This document shows, in pieces, positions 8,517 to 17,184 of a stretch of DNA of 64,000 nucleotides; position 1 is the first letter of the stretch; each line of letters begins with the position of its first letter. The stretch lies in contig CP081161.1 of assembly GCA_025141675.1 (NCBI GenBank), forward strand, positions 966,001-1,030,000, in the 5' to 3' direction. The translations under genes were made by a program, and so were the position numbers. Under the pieces are notes generated by a model. The model was not told the origin of the DNA, searched no databases, and saw nothing but the letters and a program-made list of their open reading frames with translations. The DNA comes from Rhodobacteraceae bacterium S2214. GTDB taxonomy: Bacteria > Pseudomonadota > Alphaproteobacteria > Rhodobacterales > Rhodobacteraceae.

Positions 8517-8977
8517 AACGGCGTGGTTTCCTGCAAGCATTGGGGGCGGCGGTAACGGCGCCGTTCGTGCCGCTACCTGCGCTTGCGCGGACCGCAACTG
8601 CGGCGCCTTACAGTGCTGCGGCTGTTCATGCTGCGATCTATCACGCGAAATCGCGGTCGGTGTTCAGTGTCTGGGGACTTGCGAAAGCAACGAACATGAC
8701 GCCGGACCAAGCGGTGGCTGTGATGGAACATCTGGCGGAACGGGGCGTCTTGGGACCGTTGCAAGGCACCACACATGGCGGGCGCTGGGCATCCAGTAAC
8801 ATCATGCAAAGCCAAACACTTGCCAAGGCGCGGGCGGCACGCGTTGCCCGTGAACTGCAAGTGAAAGCAAGCCAAACGCGCAAACTGCATTTCGACATCG
8901 ACCTGACAAAGCTCACCGCACGATTGCGGACAATTCAAGCACGCTATGAAAGCCAGCAACCGCTGGACATGGCGTAA
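8513..8977 (+). CDS. Tat-type exported winged-helix-like protein, paralog 3 of 3
   Basis: A 154-aa third paralog. MKRRGFLQALGAAVTAPFVP is a twin-arginine-like signal, with likely processing after PALARTATA. The domain AVHAAIYHAKSRSVFSVWGL, then AKATNMTPDQAVAVMEHLAE and RGVLG, repeats the helix-turn-helix plus wing pattern and ends at WASSNI. Its C-terminal helix is basic but lacks the Cys residues of paralogs 1 and 2. The ATG overlaps the paralog 2 stop (ATGA). A 48-base gap with GAAGGA then leads to leuD, so it lies within the leu transcription unit. The biological role is unknown. Confidence 0.75.
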   Translation: MKRRGFLQALGAAVTAPFVPLPALARTATAAPYSAAAVHAAIYHAKSRSVFSVWGLAKATNMTPDQAVAVMEHLAERGVLGPLQGTTHGGRWASSNIMQSQTLAKARAARVARELQVKASQTRKLHFDIDLTKLTARLRTIQARYESQQPLDMA

Positions 8978-9025
8978 TTACAAAGATCAAAGTCGCCCAA
9001 TCAGGGCGCAAGAAGGACACGACAC

Positions 9026-9631
9026 ATGGAAAAGTTTAACCAACTCAGCGGTATCGCGGCCCCAATGGATCTGGTCAATATCGATACCGATATGATCATC
9101 CCAAAGCAGTTCTTGAAAACCATCAAGCGCTCTGGCCTCGGCGTGAACCTGTTCGACGAAATGCGTTACAATCTCGACGGTACTGAGATCGAAGATTTTG
9201 TTCTGAACCAGCCTGCCTATCGCGAGGCGTCAATCCTGGTGGCGGGCGACAACTTCGGTTGCGGGTCATCACGTGAACACGCGCCTTGGGCCATCGCCGA
9301 CTTTGGCATCCGCTGCGTGATCTCGACCAGCTTCGCCGACATCTTTTACAACAACTGCTTCAAGAACGGCATCTTGCCAATCGTGCTGCCAGAAGATCAG
9401 CGCGACGCGTTGATGAAAGATGCAGAGAAGGGCGCAAACGCGCGGATCGAAGTCGATCTGGAAGCACAGACAGTGACAGCGTCAGATGGCACAACATTCA
9501 GCTTTGAAGTTGACGCCTTTAAAAAGCACTGTCTGCAGAACGGTCTGGATGACATCGGTCTGACAATGGAAAAGGCAGCGGCGATCGACACGTTTGAGGC
9601 CAGCGCAGGCCAAGCCCGTCCTTGGGTCTAA
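9026..9631 (+). CDS. leuD: 3-isopropylmalate dehydratase small subunit
   Basis: Swivelling-domain partner of LeuC in the isopropylmalate isomerase. The 201-aa length is typical. The signature [17 protein letters not shown] is present, containing the substrate-binding Ser-Arg, as is the N-terminal [11 protein letters not shown] segment. GAAGGA lies 10 bases before the ATG. The gene is separated from leuC by the three exported paralogs and followed by a strong terminator at 9651, so the leuC-paralogs-leuD unit probably ends here. Confidence 0.97.
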   Translation: MEKFNQLSGIAAPMDLVNIDTDMIIPKQFLKTIKRSGLGVNLFDEMRYNLDGTEIEDFVLNQPAYREASILVAGDNFGCGSSREHAPWAIADFGIRCVISTSFADIFYNNCFKNGILPIVLPEDQRDALMKDAEKGANARIEVDLEAQTVTASDGTTFSFEVDAFKKHCLQNGLDDIGLTMEKAAAIDTFEASAGQARPWV

Positions 9632-9650
9632 GCAAACCCCCTAAAGATCG

Positions 9651-9683
9651 AAAAAGCCCGGCACAATGTGTCGGGCTTTTTTG
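9651..9683 (+). terminator. Rho-independent terminator after leuD
   Basis: The AAAAAGCCCG/CGGGCTTTTTT arms form a stable hairpin with a run of six T, starting 20 bases after the leuD stop. The matching A-run also makes it usable in reverse. Confidence 0.85.
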
Positions 9684-10108
9684 TGGTTGGATGCCACATT
9701 CGCGGTTTAAACAACGCGAATTCGCCGTTTTGTGTCGAAATTGGACGGCCTCCCGCTAAAGAGAATCGGGATAGGGGCCCGCACGTACAGCGTTCAAATG
9801 CGCCGAAACCCCTGATTCAATTGTGGTCATTCGAAGGCAAGGTCTTAGAAAAAACATATTTCCCGTCAGCTTCCCGACACCAAAACACCTGCAAATGGCG
9901 CGAAGCATGAATCGCCGAAAAGGCCCATTAATCAATTATTAACCGCTGAATAGACGGTCGATTGCCCTAAATTTCATGTGGCAGACTGGATCAAAACAGC
10001 TGACGCTTCGTGAAATATCGCGCCGTTGTCTGGTTTTCCCGATGCATTGCTGCACCACTTGTGTCGCAAAACCGCCGCAGTTTTATCGTCTAAAATTTTC
10101 AAGGATTG
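9684..10108. other. intergenic region between leuD and the 10109 membrane-protein gene
   Basis: About 425 bases with no convincing ORF or RNA gene. It holds a TTAA-N7-TTAAC motif at 9928-9943 and is AT-richer than its neighbours. It probably contains the promoter of the membrane protein and phosphatase-fold genes, but I cannot assign clear -35 and -10 boxes. Confidence 0.5.
9928..9943 (+). promoter_or_regulatory. CtrA-box-like site
   Basis: TTAA-TCAATTA-TTAAC matches the TTAA-N7-TTAA(C) binding pattern of the alphaproteobacterial response regulator CtrA. It lies about 165 bases upstream of the 10109 start. Binding is inference from the motif alone. Confidence 0.35.
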
Positions 10109-11080
10109 ATGACAAAAACAAAGTTAGGCAGAAACGTGGCAACAATGAGGCAACTCGCGCTCAAGTCGCGGGACATAAACGGAACAGGCGAACGGCAAAG
10201 TATCGTTCCCGGCCGGAACGAGGGTAAATTCGCAGTGTATCAACGACTGCCAGGAGCGATTGCGCGCGGGCTATTTGTGATCCTATTGATCATTTTGCCG
10301 TCTGCCTTTTTGCCGTCTTCATCGGGTGATGCACGCGTAGTCGTGATGCTTGTCGCTCTTTTTGCTGCTATCTTTACAATTGCAGAATATTCGTCCCAAA
10401 GCCCCAGCTTGATCGAATTTCGCGATGCGCCACCATACAACCGCGTGCGTTTCATTGCGCTGTTTGTTGCGATTTTTGCGATGTCTGTCATTCTCAGCGG
10501 GGACGCTTCGCACACGCCATCGACCTTCGTGATGTTCTTTGATGTCATTGGCGAACGGATTGGGGCATCGATCGATTTCCCGTATTCGCCGGTACGGTTG
10601 ATGTTGGTGATGATGCCGAACGACACATCGCCCGAAATCATGAGCTCATTGCGGACCGCTGCTGGGCTTAGCTACCTTGCGTCTTTGGTATCGCTGCTGG
10701 TTTTTATCGTACTGCTGCGGATGCGCGCATGGCCACGTCGCAGCAAGACCTTTAACGTTTGGGTCAACCTGCCAACTTTTGACCCTGCTGCTGGTGGTGA
10801 CGTCGTCGATCGGTTGAACCGCGATAGCCTTGTTAACCTTATGTTAGGTTTTTTGCTGCCATTCATTATTCCAGCGATGTTGAAGGTCGCGTGGACCTTT
10901 ACGAACCCGCTGAGCTTTGAAGATCCGCAAACTTTGATCTGGGTTGTGGCAATATGGGCGTTCCTTCCTGCAAGTCTTTTGATGCGTGGCGTCGCGCTTT
11001 CGCGGGTGGCAGGGATGATCCATGTGCAGCGCAAAAAGGCCTACGCCGCCGCCGCTGCGGAAGGTATGCTGCCAATCTAA
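10109..11080 (+). CDS. conserved hypothetical inner-membrane protein
   Basis: A membrane protein of about 323 aa, family not recognised. After a basic N-terminus of about 45 residues come hydrophobic helices near residues 50-67, 72-90, 110-128, 185-205, 240-262 and 275-297. The loop FDVIGERIGASIDFPYSPVR is probably periplasmic. AAGGA lies only three bases before the ATG at 10109 (TTG at 10106), so a start further in, such as ATG 10145, is possible. It sits between leuD and the exported endonuclease/exonuclease/phosphatase-fold gene, whose reading frame begins inside its 3' end. Confidence 0.65.
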   Translation: MTKTKLGRNVATMRQLALKSRDINGTGERQSIVPGRNEGKFAVYQRLPGAIARGLFVILLIILPSAFLPSSSGDARVVVMLVALFAAIFTIAEYSSQSPSLIEFRDAPPYNRVRFIALFVAIFAMSVILSGDASHTPSTFVMFFDVIGERIGASIDFPYSPVRLMLVMMPNDTSPEIMSSLRTAAGLSYLASLVSLLVFIVLLRMRAWPRRSKTFNVWVNLPTFDPAAGGDVVDRLNRDSLVNLMLGFLLPFIIPAMLKVAWTFTNPLSFEDPQTLIWVVAIWAFLPASLLMRGVALSRVAGMIHVQRKKAYAAAAAEGMLPI

Positions 11081-12078
11081 TCTGCCTGCTTTGGACGTGC
11101 AGTGGTGCGGTTGCCGAGAACCTGCGCATTGCGACCTATGCAGCCCCATTCAGTCGCAATGGTCCCGGTCTTTTGTTGCGTGACCTGCAGAAGGGGGAAG
11201 ATGCAGAACTGGCCGCGGCCCAAGCTGTGATCGCACATATTGATCCCGACATCCTGCTTCTGACCGATTTCGATTTCGACTATGACAGCATGGCGTTGCA
11301 GACGCTTGCGATGCTGCTGGACTATCCTCACCATTTTGCAGCGCGCCCGAACACGGGTGTACAGACAGCGCTCGACCTTGATGGGAACGGGTGGTTCGGG
11401 GAAGCCCGCGACGCCCAAGGCTACGGTAGGTTCTCGGGGGATGGGGGTATGGCTGTCCTGTCGCGCTTTCCAATCGACGCGGCGCAGGTGACGGATCATT
11501 CGCACCTGCTGTGGCGCGACGTGCCGGATGCAGTTCTACCAGCGACGATGACGGACGACGTGGCGGCTGTGCAGCGGCTTTCTACCAGCGGTCACTGGAT
11601 CGTTCCGATCAAGACTGATGAAAGCACCGTCAACTTGCTGGCTTTTGCCGCAACACCGCCCGTCTTTGATGGTCCAGAGGACCGCAATGGCCTGCGCAAT
11701 CGTGACGAATTGCGGTTGTGGAAACACGTGTTGAACAGGGTGTACGGCGATGCGCCTCAGGATTTTATTGTCATCGGAAATGCGAACCTTGATCCGGATA
11801 AAGGGGACGGAATTAAAGACGCGATGGTTGAATTCCTGTCCGACGACCGCTTACAGGACCCGCACGTTGGTTTGAACACTGCCGATTGGGATGACGATGG
11901 TCCCGGAAATCTGCGGGTGAGTTACGTTTTGCCCGCAACAACGTGGATTGTGACCGACGCGGGTGTTTTCTGGCCCGCGCCGGATGACGAACATGCAGCG
12001 TTACTGGGCGACGATGGCTTGGCCGCTGGCGTGCACCACCTTGTCTGGGTGGACGTCAGACGGGACGCCGGACAATAG
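10954..12078 (+). CDS. exported endonuclease/exonuclease/phosphatase-family protein
   Basis: The segment from about residue 55 (ENLRIATYAAPFSRNGPG) begins an EEP/DNase I-like fold. DILLLTDFDFDYDS, DFIVIGNANLDPDKGDG and the C-terminal GVHHLVWVDV match the metal- and phosphate-binding elements (the family motif is usually GDxN and SDH). The residues just before it (about 31-54, RRRRCGRYAANLICLLWTCS, then GAVA) look like a signal peptide, so the product is probably periplasmic. The only in-frame ATG is 10954, giving 374 aa and an unusual 127-base overlap with the preceding gene. The true start is uncertain. The substrate is unknown. Confidence 0.7.
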   Translation: MGVPSCKSFDAWRRAFAGGRDDPCAAQKGLRRRRCGRYAANLICLLWTCSGAVAENLRIATYAAPFSRNGPGLLLRDLQKGEDAELAAAQAVIAHIDPDILLLTDFDFDYDSMALQTLAMLLDYPHHFAARPNTGVQTALDLDGNGWFGEARDAQGYGRFSGDGGMAVLSRFPIDAAQVTDHSHLLWRDVPDAVLPATMTDDVAAVQRLSTSGHWIVPIKTDESTVNLLAFAATPPVFDGPEDRNGLRNRDELRLWKHVLNRVYGDAPQDFIVIGNANLDPDKGDGIKDAMVEFLSDDRLQDPHVGLNTADWDDDGPGNLRVSYVLPATTWIVTDAGVFWPAPDDEHAALLGDDGLAAGVHHLVWVDVRRDAGQ

Positions 12079-12909
12079 AGCAGTGCGCAGGTCCGTCGGT
12101 TTGAAATCCGGCAGCAATCGGTCGAATTTTTCATGGCCAAGCTGATGGGACGTGTTCGGCAGATACCGCATCTTGCGAAACTCGCGGATCATTTCGTTGA
12201 ACGGGGCCACGAAGGCCATCAACCACCATGGAAAATAGGATAGCTTCATCGGTTTGCCCAATGCATCCGCCATTTCGTCGCGCAATTGGTTCATCGTAAA
12301 GCTGTGACCGGGGAAGGGGATGTCTTCGAACCGTGCAAGATCGTTCCGCATGGCGGCAAGCTTCACTGCCGCCCGCGCCCAATCGGGCAGGTAGGCATGC
12401 GCCTGCATCGCGTCAGGGTCACCCAGCGTGGTCACAACCCCTTTGCCGACTTTGGCCACGTGCACCATTGAATAGGCGTCGCCGTCTTGACCCGGATCAA
12501 TGAAATGCCCCGCACGGAGTATGATCGCTTGCACGCCTGCATCACGATATGCGGCCTCCATCGCGACCCTGATGTGCCCCTTTTCGGTGACAGGTGCTTG
12601 CGGTGTTGCTTCGTCCCAGATGCCACCCTTGTCGCCAAAGTTATATACGTTGCCGGGTACGATGACGGTTGCGCCGCTGGATTGCGCTGCCGCAATAACT
12701 TGGGACGTGATCGCAGGGATGTTCTTGGCCCAATCGTTGTATTTCGGCGGGTTCAGCCCGTTCACAATCACATTCACGCCTTGCGCCTGCGCTGTCATAT
12801 CAGTGCCGCGCTTGTAATGGCGGACCGTCCAACCTGCATTCCAGAATGCTTCTGCTGCGTGTTTGCCGATTTTGCCGCTGCCACCAAGGATCAATACTGT
12901 CTGTGTCAT
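12001..12909 (-). CDS. NAD(P)-binding epimerase/dehydratase-like protein
   Basis: A 302-aa protein. The N-terminal VLILGGSGKIGKHAAEAFWN is a Rossmann dinucleotide-binding motif (GGxGxIG) of the extended SDR/NAD-epimerase class. Catalytic Tyr-Lys positions are not clearly conserved, so it may be an atypical reductase or epimerase. It is transcribed divergently from the LysR gene at 13009 with a 99-base shared promoter region, a layout that often means LysR control. Its 3' end runs 78 bases into the convergent phosphatase-fold gene, an unusually long overlap. The substrate is unknown. Confidence 0.75.
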   Translation of the reverse strand: MTQTVLILGGSGKIGKHAAEAFWNAGWTVRHYKRGTDMTAQAQGVNVIVNGLNPPKYNDWAKNIPAITSQVIAAAQSSGATVIVPGNVYNFGDKGGIWDEATPQAPVTEKGHIRVAMEAAYRDAGVQAIILRAGHFIDPGQDGDAYSMVHVAKVGKGVVTTLGDPDAMQAHAYLPDWARAAVKLAAMRNDLARFEDIPFPGHSFTMNQLRDEMADALGKPMKLSYFPWWLMAFVAPFNEMIREFRKMRYLPNTSHQLGHEKFDRLLPDFKPTDLRTALLSGVPSDVHPDKVVHASGQAIVAQ

Positions 12910-13008
12910 AGTTTGTTTCCTATTGAATTGTATCTGTTGCGGCTAAATTGACCCATGCGTTTGCGTATTTAAATTGCCTGAATTTGCAGGTGTCCTATAC
13001 ATAAACGT

Positions 13009-13905
13009 ATGGATAACACGCTGCAGCCTCTTGATTGGTCACTCGCCCAAGCGTTTCTTGCTGTGGCGGAAACGGGAAGCCTATCGGCTGCTGCCCGCAA
13101 ACTTGGCACGACGCAGCCGACCATTGGCCGCCAGATCAAAGCGATGGAACAGCAATTGGGTGCGGAGTTGTTTCATCGTGCGCCGCGTGGTCTGTCGTTA
13201 ACCCACACGGGCACGCAACTGGTCGAACCAGCCCAAGCGATGCGCGATGCGGTGAATCAGATGACGCTGACGGCTGCTGGTCAGTCGGCCAGTCTCAAGG
13301 GCACGGTGAGGATCACGGCCAGCGTGGCGACGTCTGTCTACCACTTGCCGCAGATCATCAGCGATATCAGAGCGGCGGAACCTGATATCGAGATTGAACT
13401 GGTCGCATCTGACGAAAGCCGCAATCTGCTGTTTCGCGAGGCCGATATTGCGGTCCGCATGTATCGGCCAACGCAGGAAGATCTGATCACCCAGCATATC
13501 GGAGAAATCGCTTTGGGCGTTTTTGCGTCGCGCAGCTACCTGAAGCGGAAAGGCGGATTGGATAATCCGGCACAGATCGCAGAACACGATGTCGTTGGCT
13601 ATGACGCGGACAAGAGCATCATTGACGGGATGCGCGATGCGGGTGTCCCCGTTGATCGGCACTTTTTCAAAGTCCGTTGCGACGATAACATCGCCTATTG
13701 GAACCTCGTCCGGGCAGGCTGTGGCGTTGGGTTTGCGCAAAGGACGCTGGGGTTGGATGACCCCGAGATTGTCGAAATTGATCTCGGGTTCCCGTTGCCA
13801 ACGCTACCGGTTTGGTTAACCGCCCACGAAGCGATGCGGCGCACCCCGCGGATCAGACGTGTCTGGGATATGTTGGCAGCAGGCTTGGCACCCTTGGTAT
13901 CTTGA
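13009..13905 (+). CDS. LysR-family transcriptional regulator
   Basis: A 298-aa LTTR. The N-terminal winged HTH spans about residues 7-65 ([20 protein letters not shown], then [20 protein letters not shown]), and a periplasmic-binding-protein-like effector domain fills residues 95-295. It diverges from the epimerase-like gene at 12909 and probably regulates that gene and itself. The leuB gene follows after 59 bases in the same direction. A leucine connection cannot be inferred from this alone. Confidence 0.92.
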   Translation: MDNTLQPLDWSLAQAFLAVAETGSLSAAARKLGTTQPTIGRQIKAMEQQLGAELFHRAPRGLSLTHTGTQLVEPAQAMRDAVNQMTLTAAGQSASLKGTVRITASVATSVYHLPQIISDIRAAEPDIEIELVASDESRNLLFREADIAVRMYRPTQEDLITQHIGEIALGVFASRSYLKRKGGLDNPAQIAEHDVVGYDADKSIIDGMRDAGVPVDRHFFKVRCDDNIAYWNLVRAGCGVGFAQRTLGLDDPEIVEIDLGFPLPTLPVWLTAHEAMRRTPRIRRVWDMLAAGLAPLVS

Positions 13906-13964
13906 ACAAATGGCCTAAGCGGGGTACGCCGCGTCCAACAGAATTTCAGCCAAGGACGCAGCAT

Positions 13965-15068
13965 ATGTCGAACCCATCCCTTTTGATTCTTGCCGGTGAC
14001 GGCATCGGCCCTGAAGTCATGAACGAGGTGAAGCGCGTCATCACGTGGTTCGGCGACAAACGTGACATGAAGTTTGATGTGTCCGAAGATCTGGTCGGTG
14101 GTGCCGCATACGACAAACACGGCGTGCCTTTGGCGGACGAAACAATGGCCAAGGCGCAAGAAGTTGACGCTGTTCTGCTCGGCGCTGTGGGCGGTCCCGC
14201 CTATGATGATCTGGACTTTTCGGTAAAGCCAGAGCGCGGATTGTTGCGCCTGCGTAAAGAAATGGACCTATTCGCTAACCTGCGTCCGGCGCAGTGCTTT
14301 GACGCATTGTCCGACTTTTCTTCCCTCAAGCCTGAACTGGTCGCGGGTCTGGACATCATGATTGTCCGCGAACTGACATCCGGCGTCTATTTTGGTGAAC
14401 CACGCGGTATCCACATCGAAGACAACATGCGCGTCGGTGTGAACACACAGCGCTACACCGAAGCTGAAATCGAACGCGGCGCACGTGCGGCGTTTGAACT
14501 GGCCATGAAGCGGGACAAGAAACTGTGTTCCATGGAAAAAGCCAACGTGATGGAATCTGGCATCCTGTGGCGCGACGTTGTGACAGAAGTCAGCGCCGAC
14601 TACCCTGAGGTCGAATTGTCCCACATGTACGCTGACAACGGCGCGATGCAGCTGGTGCGCGCGCCAAAACAGTTCGACGTGATCTACACCGACAACCTGT
14701 TCGGCGACATCCTGTCCGATTGTGCGGCGATGCTGACTGGATCGCTTGGCATGTTGCCGTCCGCGTCCCTTGGTCTGCCAATGGAGAACGGGCGTCCAAA
14801 AGCGATGTACGAACCGGTACACGGCTCTGCGCCTGACATCACTGGCCAAGCCAAGGCGAACCCGATCGCGTGCATCCTGTCGTTCGCAATGGCGCTGCGT
14901 TATTCATTCGATCAAGGCGCGGAAGCGGATCGTCTGGAAGCTGCGATTGAAAAAGTGTTGGCCGACGGCGCGCGGACTGGCGACCTGATGGGTCCAGAAG
15001 GTGGCACTCCGCTGTCCACAACCGAAATGGGCGACGTTATTTTGGCGGCGCTCGACGCGTCGCTCTAA
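13965..15068 (+). CDS. leuB: 3-isopropylmalate dehydrogenase
   Basis: Oxidatively decarboxylates 3-isopropylmalate to 2-ketoisocaproate with NAD in leucine synthesis. The 367-aa product starts [20 protein letters not shown]. It contains the substrate Arg residues in [20 protein letters not shown], the Lys/Tyr catalytic region ([16 protein letters not shown]) and the metal Asp residues in [10 protein letters not shown], followed by [17 protein letters not shown] lies eight bases before the ATG at 13965; an upstream in-frame ATG would overlap the LysR gene and lacks support. It is followed directly by a terminator. Confidence 0.97.
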   Translation: MSNPSLLILAGDGIGPEVMNEVKRVITWFGDKRDMKFDVSEDLVGGAAYDKHGVPLADETMAKAQEVDAVLLGAVGGPAYDDLDFSVKPERGLLRLRKEMDLFANLRPAQCFDALSDFSSLKPELVAGLDIMIVRELTSGVYFGEPRGIHIEDNMRVGVNTQRYTEAEIERGARAAFELAMKRDKKLCSMEKANVMESGILWRDVVTEVSADYPEVELSHMYADNGAMQLVRAPKQFDVIYTDNLFGDILSDCAAMLTGSLGMLPSASLGLPMENGRPKAMYEPVHGSAPDITGQAKANPIACILSFAMALRYSFDQGAEADRLEAAIEKVLADGARTGDLMGPEGGTPLSTTEMGDVILAALDASL

Positions 15069-15090
15069 TCACAGCGCCATGCGTTTTGCG

Positions 15091-15119
15091 AAGGGCTGCC
15101 AATCTTGGCGGCCCTTTTT
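15091..15119 (+). terminator. Rho-independent terminator after leuB
   Basis: AAGGGCTGCCA and TGGCGGCCCTT pair across a four-base loop with one internal mismatch and end in TTTTT. The hairpin begins 23 bases after the leuB stop. Confidence 0.85.
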
Positions 15120-15188
15120 GCTTGGTGCCCTTGACCAAGCGTGAACCTTTTTGCACTAAACACTGGTAGCGGTAACGAGGACCTTATC

Positions 15189-16148
15189 ATGACGCCCAAT
15201 GCAAAAGGTGCGCTGTTTGCGCTTGGCGCGTTTGCGGTCTTTTCGACCCATGACGTCTTCATCAAGGTATTGGGTGGATCATATTCCCCGATCCAGATCG
15301 TTTTCTTTTCGGTCTTGTTGTCGTTCCCCTTGGCCACTGTGATGCTGATGCGGGATGCAACCGCTGGGACGCTGATCCCAAAACACCCTTGGTGGTTGGC
15401 CTTGCGGACGGCGGGTGCGGTCGTCACCGGTATTTCAGCGTTTTATGCATTCTCGGTTCTGCCGTTGGCGCAAGTCTACGCCATCATCTTTGCGTCCCCG
15501 CTGATGATTACGGTTCTTGCTATTCCGGTTTTGGGTGAAAAGGTCCGGCTACGTCGGTGGATTGCAGTGCTGGTAGGCCTTGCCGGGGTGTTGGTCGTAT
15601 TGCGCCCCGGTGCAACTGATCTGACCTTGGGCCATGCGGCCGCGCTGATGACTGCGATTGGGGGGGCGGTTACGGCGATTGTTGTTCGCAAAATCGGGTC
15701 AGAAGAACGGCCTGTTGTGATGCTGCTTTATCCGATGGTCGTGAACTTCATCGTGATGGCGATGCTGTTGCCGTTGGTTTACGTGCCGATGCCGATCAAT
15801 CATTTGGGCATGCTCGGGATCGTCGCGATTTTTGCTTGGATTGCGCAACGGATGATCATCACGGCCTATCAAAATGGTGAGGCGGCGATCATTGCACCGA
15901 TGCAATATTCGCAAATCCTCTGGGCGAGCGTTTACGGCTTTTTCTTCTTCGACGAACTGATCGACATGAACACGGCGATTGGGGCGGCGATCATTATTGC
16001 GTCTGGTCTCTACATTGTTTTGCGCGAAAGCGGCGCAGGCAATTCCGCCAACACGCCAGTTCTGCGCAGCCGATCACGGGTAGAAACAGGGACGACCCCG
16101 CGGGCGTCACTGATCATCCGGATGACAGGACGGACACCGCCGCGGTAA
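15189..16148 (+). CDS. DMT-superfamily (EamA) transporter
   Basis: A 319-aa inner-membrane protein with about ten hydrophobic helices in two homologous EamA halves (residues about 8-140 and 150-285). It begins with KGALFALGAFAVFSTHDVFI, a typical EamA first helix. DMT permeases commonly export metabolites or amino acids. The substrate cannot be read from sequence. GAGGA lies eight bases before the ATG at 15189, which supports this start over an upstream in-frame ATG. The C-terminal 35 residues form a basic cytosolic tail. It appears monocistronic. Confidence 0.88.
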   Translation: MTPNAKGALFALGAFAVFSTHDVFIKVLGGSYSPIQIVFFSVLLSFPLATVMLMRDATAGTLIPKHPWWLALRTAGAVVTGISAFYAFSVLPLAQVYAIIFASPLMITVLAIPVLGEKVRLRRWIAVLVGLAGVLVVLRPGATDLTLGHAAALMTAIGGAVTAIVVRKIGSEERPVVMLLYPMVVNFIVMAMLLPLVYVPMPINHLGMLGIVAIFAWIAQRMIITAYQNGEAAIIAPMQYSQILWASVYGFFFFDELIDMNTAIGAAIIIASGLYIVLRESGAGNSANTPVLRSRSRVETGTTPRASLIIRMTGRTPPR

Positions 16149-16179
16149 GAAACTGATTTTGGGCAGAATCGCGCGCGGT

Positions 16180-17172
16180 TTAACCGCCGACGCGCAAAAC
16201 GATCTTTCCGATATGCGCAGAGCTTTCCATGCGGGCGTGTGCCGCCGCCGCATCATCCAGCGCAAATTCCTGATCCATCACAGGCGCGACTTTGCCAGCG
16301 GCAAGTAGTGGCCAAACTTTTTCACGAAGGTCCGCTGCAATCCGCGCCTTTGCCAAATCTGATTGTGGTCGCAAGGTCGATCCAGTCATCGTAAGCCGCC
16401 GCGTCATGAGCTGAACCATATTCAGTTCAGCCTTCATGCCCTGCAAAAATGCGATTTGCACCAGACGGCCATCATCCGCGAGCGCTTTCAAGTTTCGCTC
16501 CATGTAAGACCCGCCAACCATGTCGAGTATCACATCCGCCCCGCCTGCGGCGCGCATCACTTCCACAAAATCCGCGTCACGGTAATTGATGGCCTGCTCG
16601 GCCCCTAGATCCACGCAAGCCGCGCATTTGTCGTCGGATCCGGCAGTCGTGAAAACCCGCGCGCCGAATGCTTTCGCCAGTTGGATTGCTGTTGTCCCGA
16701 TACCCGAGGATCCACCATGGACCAAGAAACGTTCACCTGCTTGCAGGCCCCCGCGCTGGAACACGTTGGACCAAACGGTAAAGAACGTTTCGGGCAGGCA
16801 CGCGGCCTGTTTCAACGTCATACTATCCGGCACAGGCAGGCAGTGGGCGGCAGGTGTGACAACGTATTCAGCATAACCGCCACCTGGCAACAGGGCGCAG
16901 ACCTGATCGCCCACGGCCCAATCGGTCACACCTGCGCCAAGCGCAACGACCTCGCCGGCACATTCCAAACCGGGCAGGGGGCTTGCGCCCGCTGGGGGAT
17001 TATACAGCCCCGCGCGTTGCAGCGCGTCGGGCCTGTTCACGCCCGCATAAGCGACCTTGATCAGCACTTCGCCGTGGGCAGGCGTAGGTGTTTCAGCCAT
17101 GTCAGGTGTCAAAACCTCTGGCCCGCCATGCTGTGCTATTTTTACGACGCGGCTTTGCTTGGGAAGGGTCAT
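16180..17172 (-). CDS. zinc-independent NAD(P)H quinone oxidoreductase (MDR family)
   Basis: A 330-aa medium-chain dehydrogenase/reductase resembling quinone oxidoreductases of the Qor/PIG3 type. The N-terminal GroES-like domain carries AYAGVNRPDALQRAGLYNPP. The cofactor motif is VHGGSSGIGTTAIQLAKAFG. The structural and catalytic zinc cysteines of alcohol dehydrogenases are absent. It should reduce quinones or enones with NADPH in the cytosol. It lies 12 bases downstream of the COQ9-family gene, forming a probable two-gene operon related to quinone metabolism; that link is inference. Confidence 0.88.
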   Translation of the reverse strand: MTLPKQSRVVKIAQHGGPEVLTPDMAETPTPAHGEVLIKVAYAGVNRPDALQRAGLYNPPAGASPLPGLECAGEVVALGAGVTDWAVGDQVCALLPGGGYAEYVVTPAAHCLPVPDSMTLKQAACLPETFFTVWSNVFQRGGLQAGERFLVHGGSSGIGTTAIQLAKAFGARVFTTAGSDDKCAACVDLGAEQAINYRDADFVEVMRAAGGADVILDMVGGSYMERNLKALADDGRLVQIAFLQGMKAELNMVQLMTRRLTMTGSTLRPQSDLAKARIAADLREKVWPLLAAGKVAPVMDQEFALDDAAAAHARMESSAHIGKIVLRVGG

Positions 17173-17184
17173 CAGAGGTCTTTC

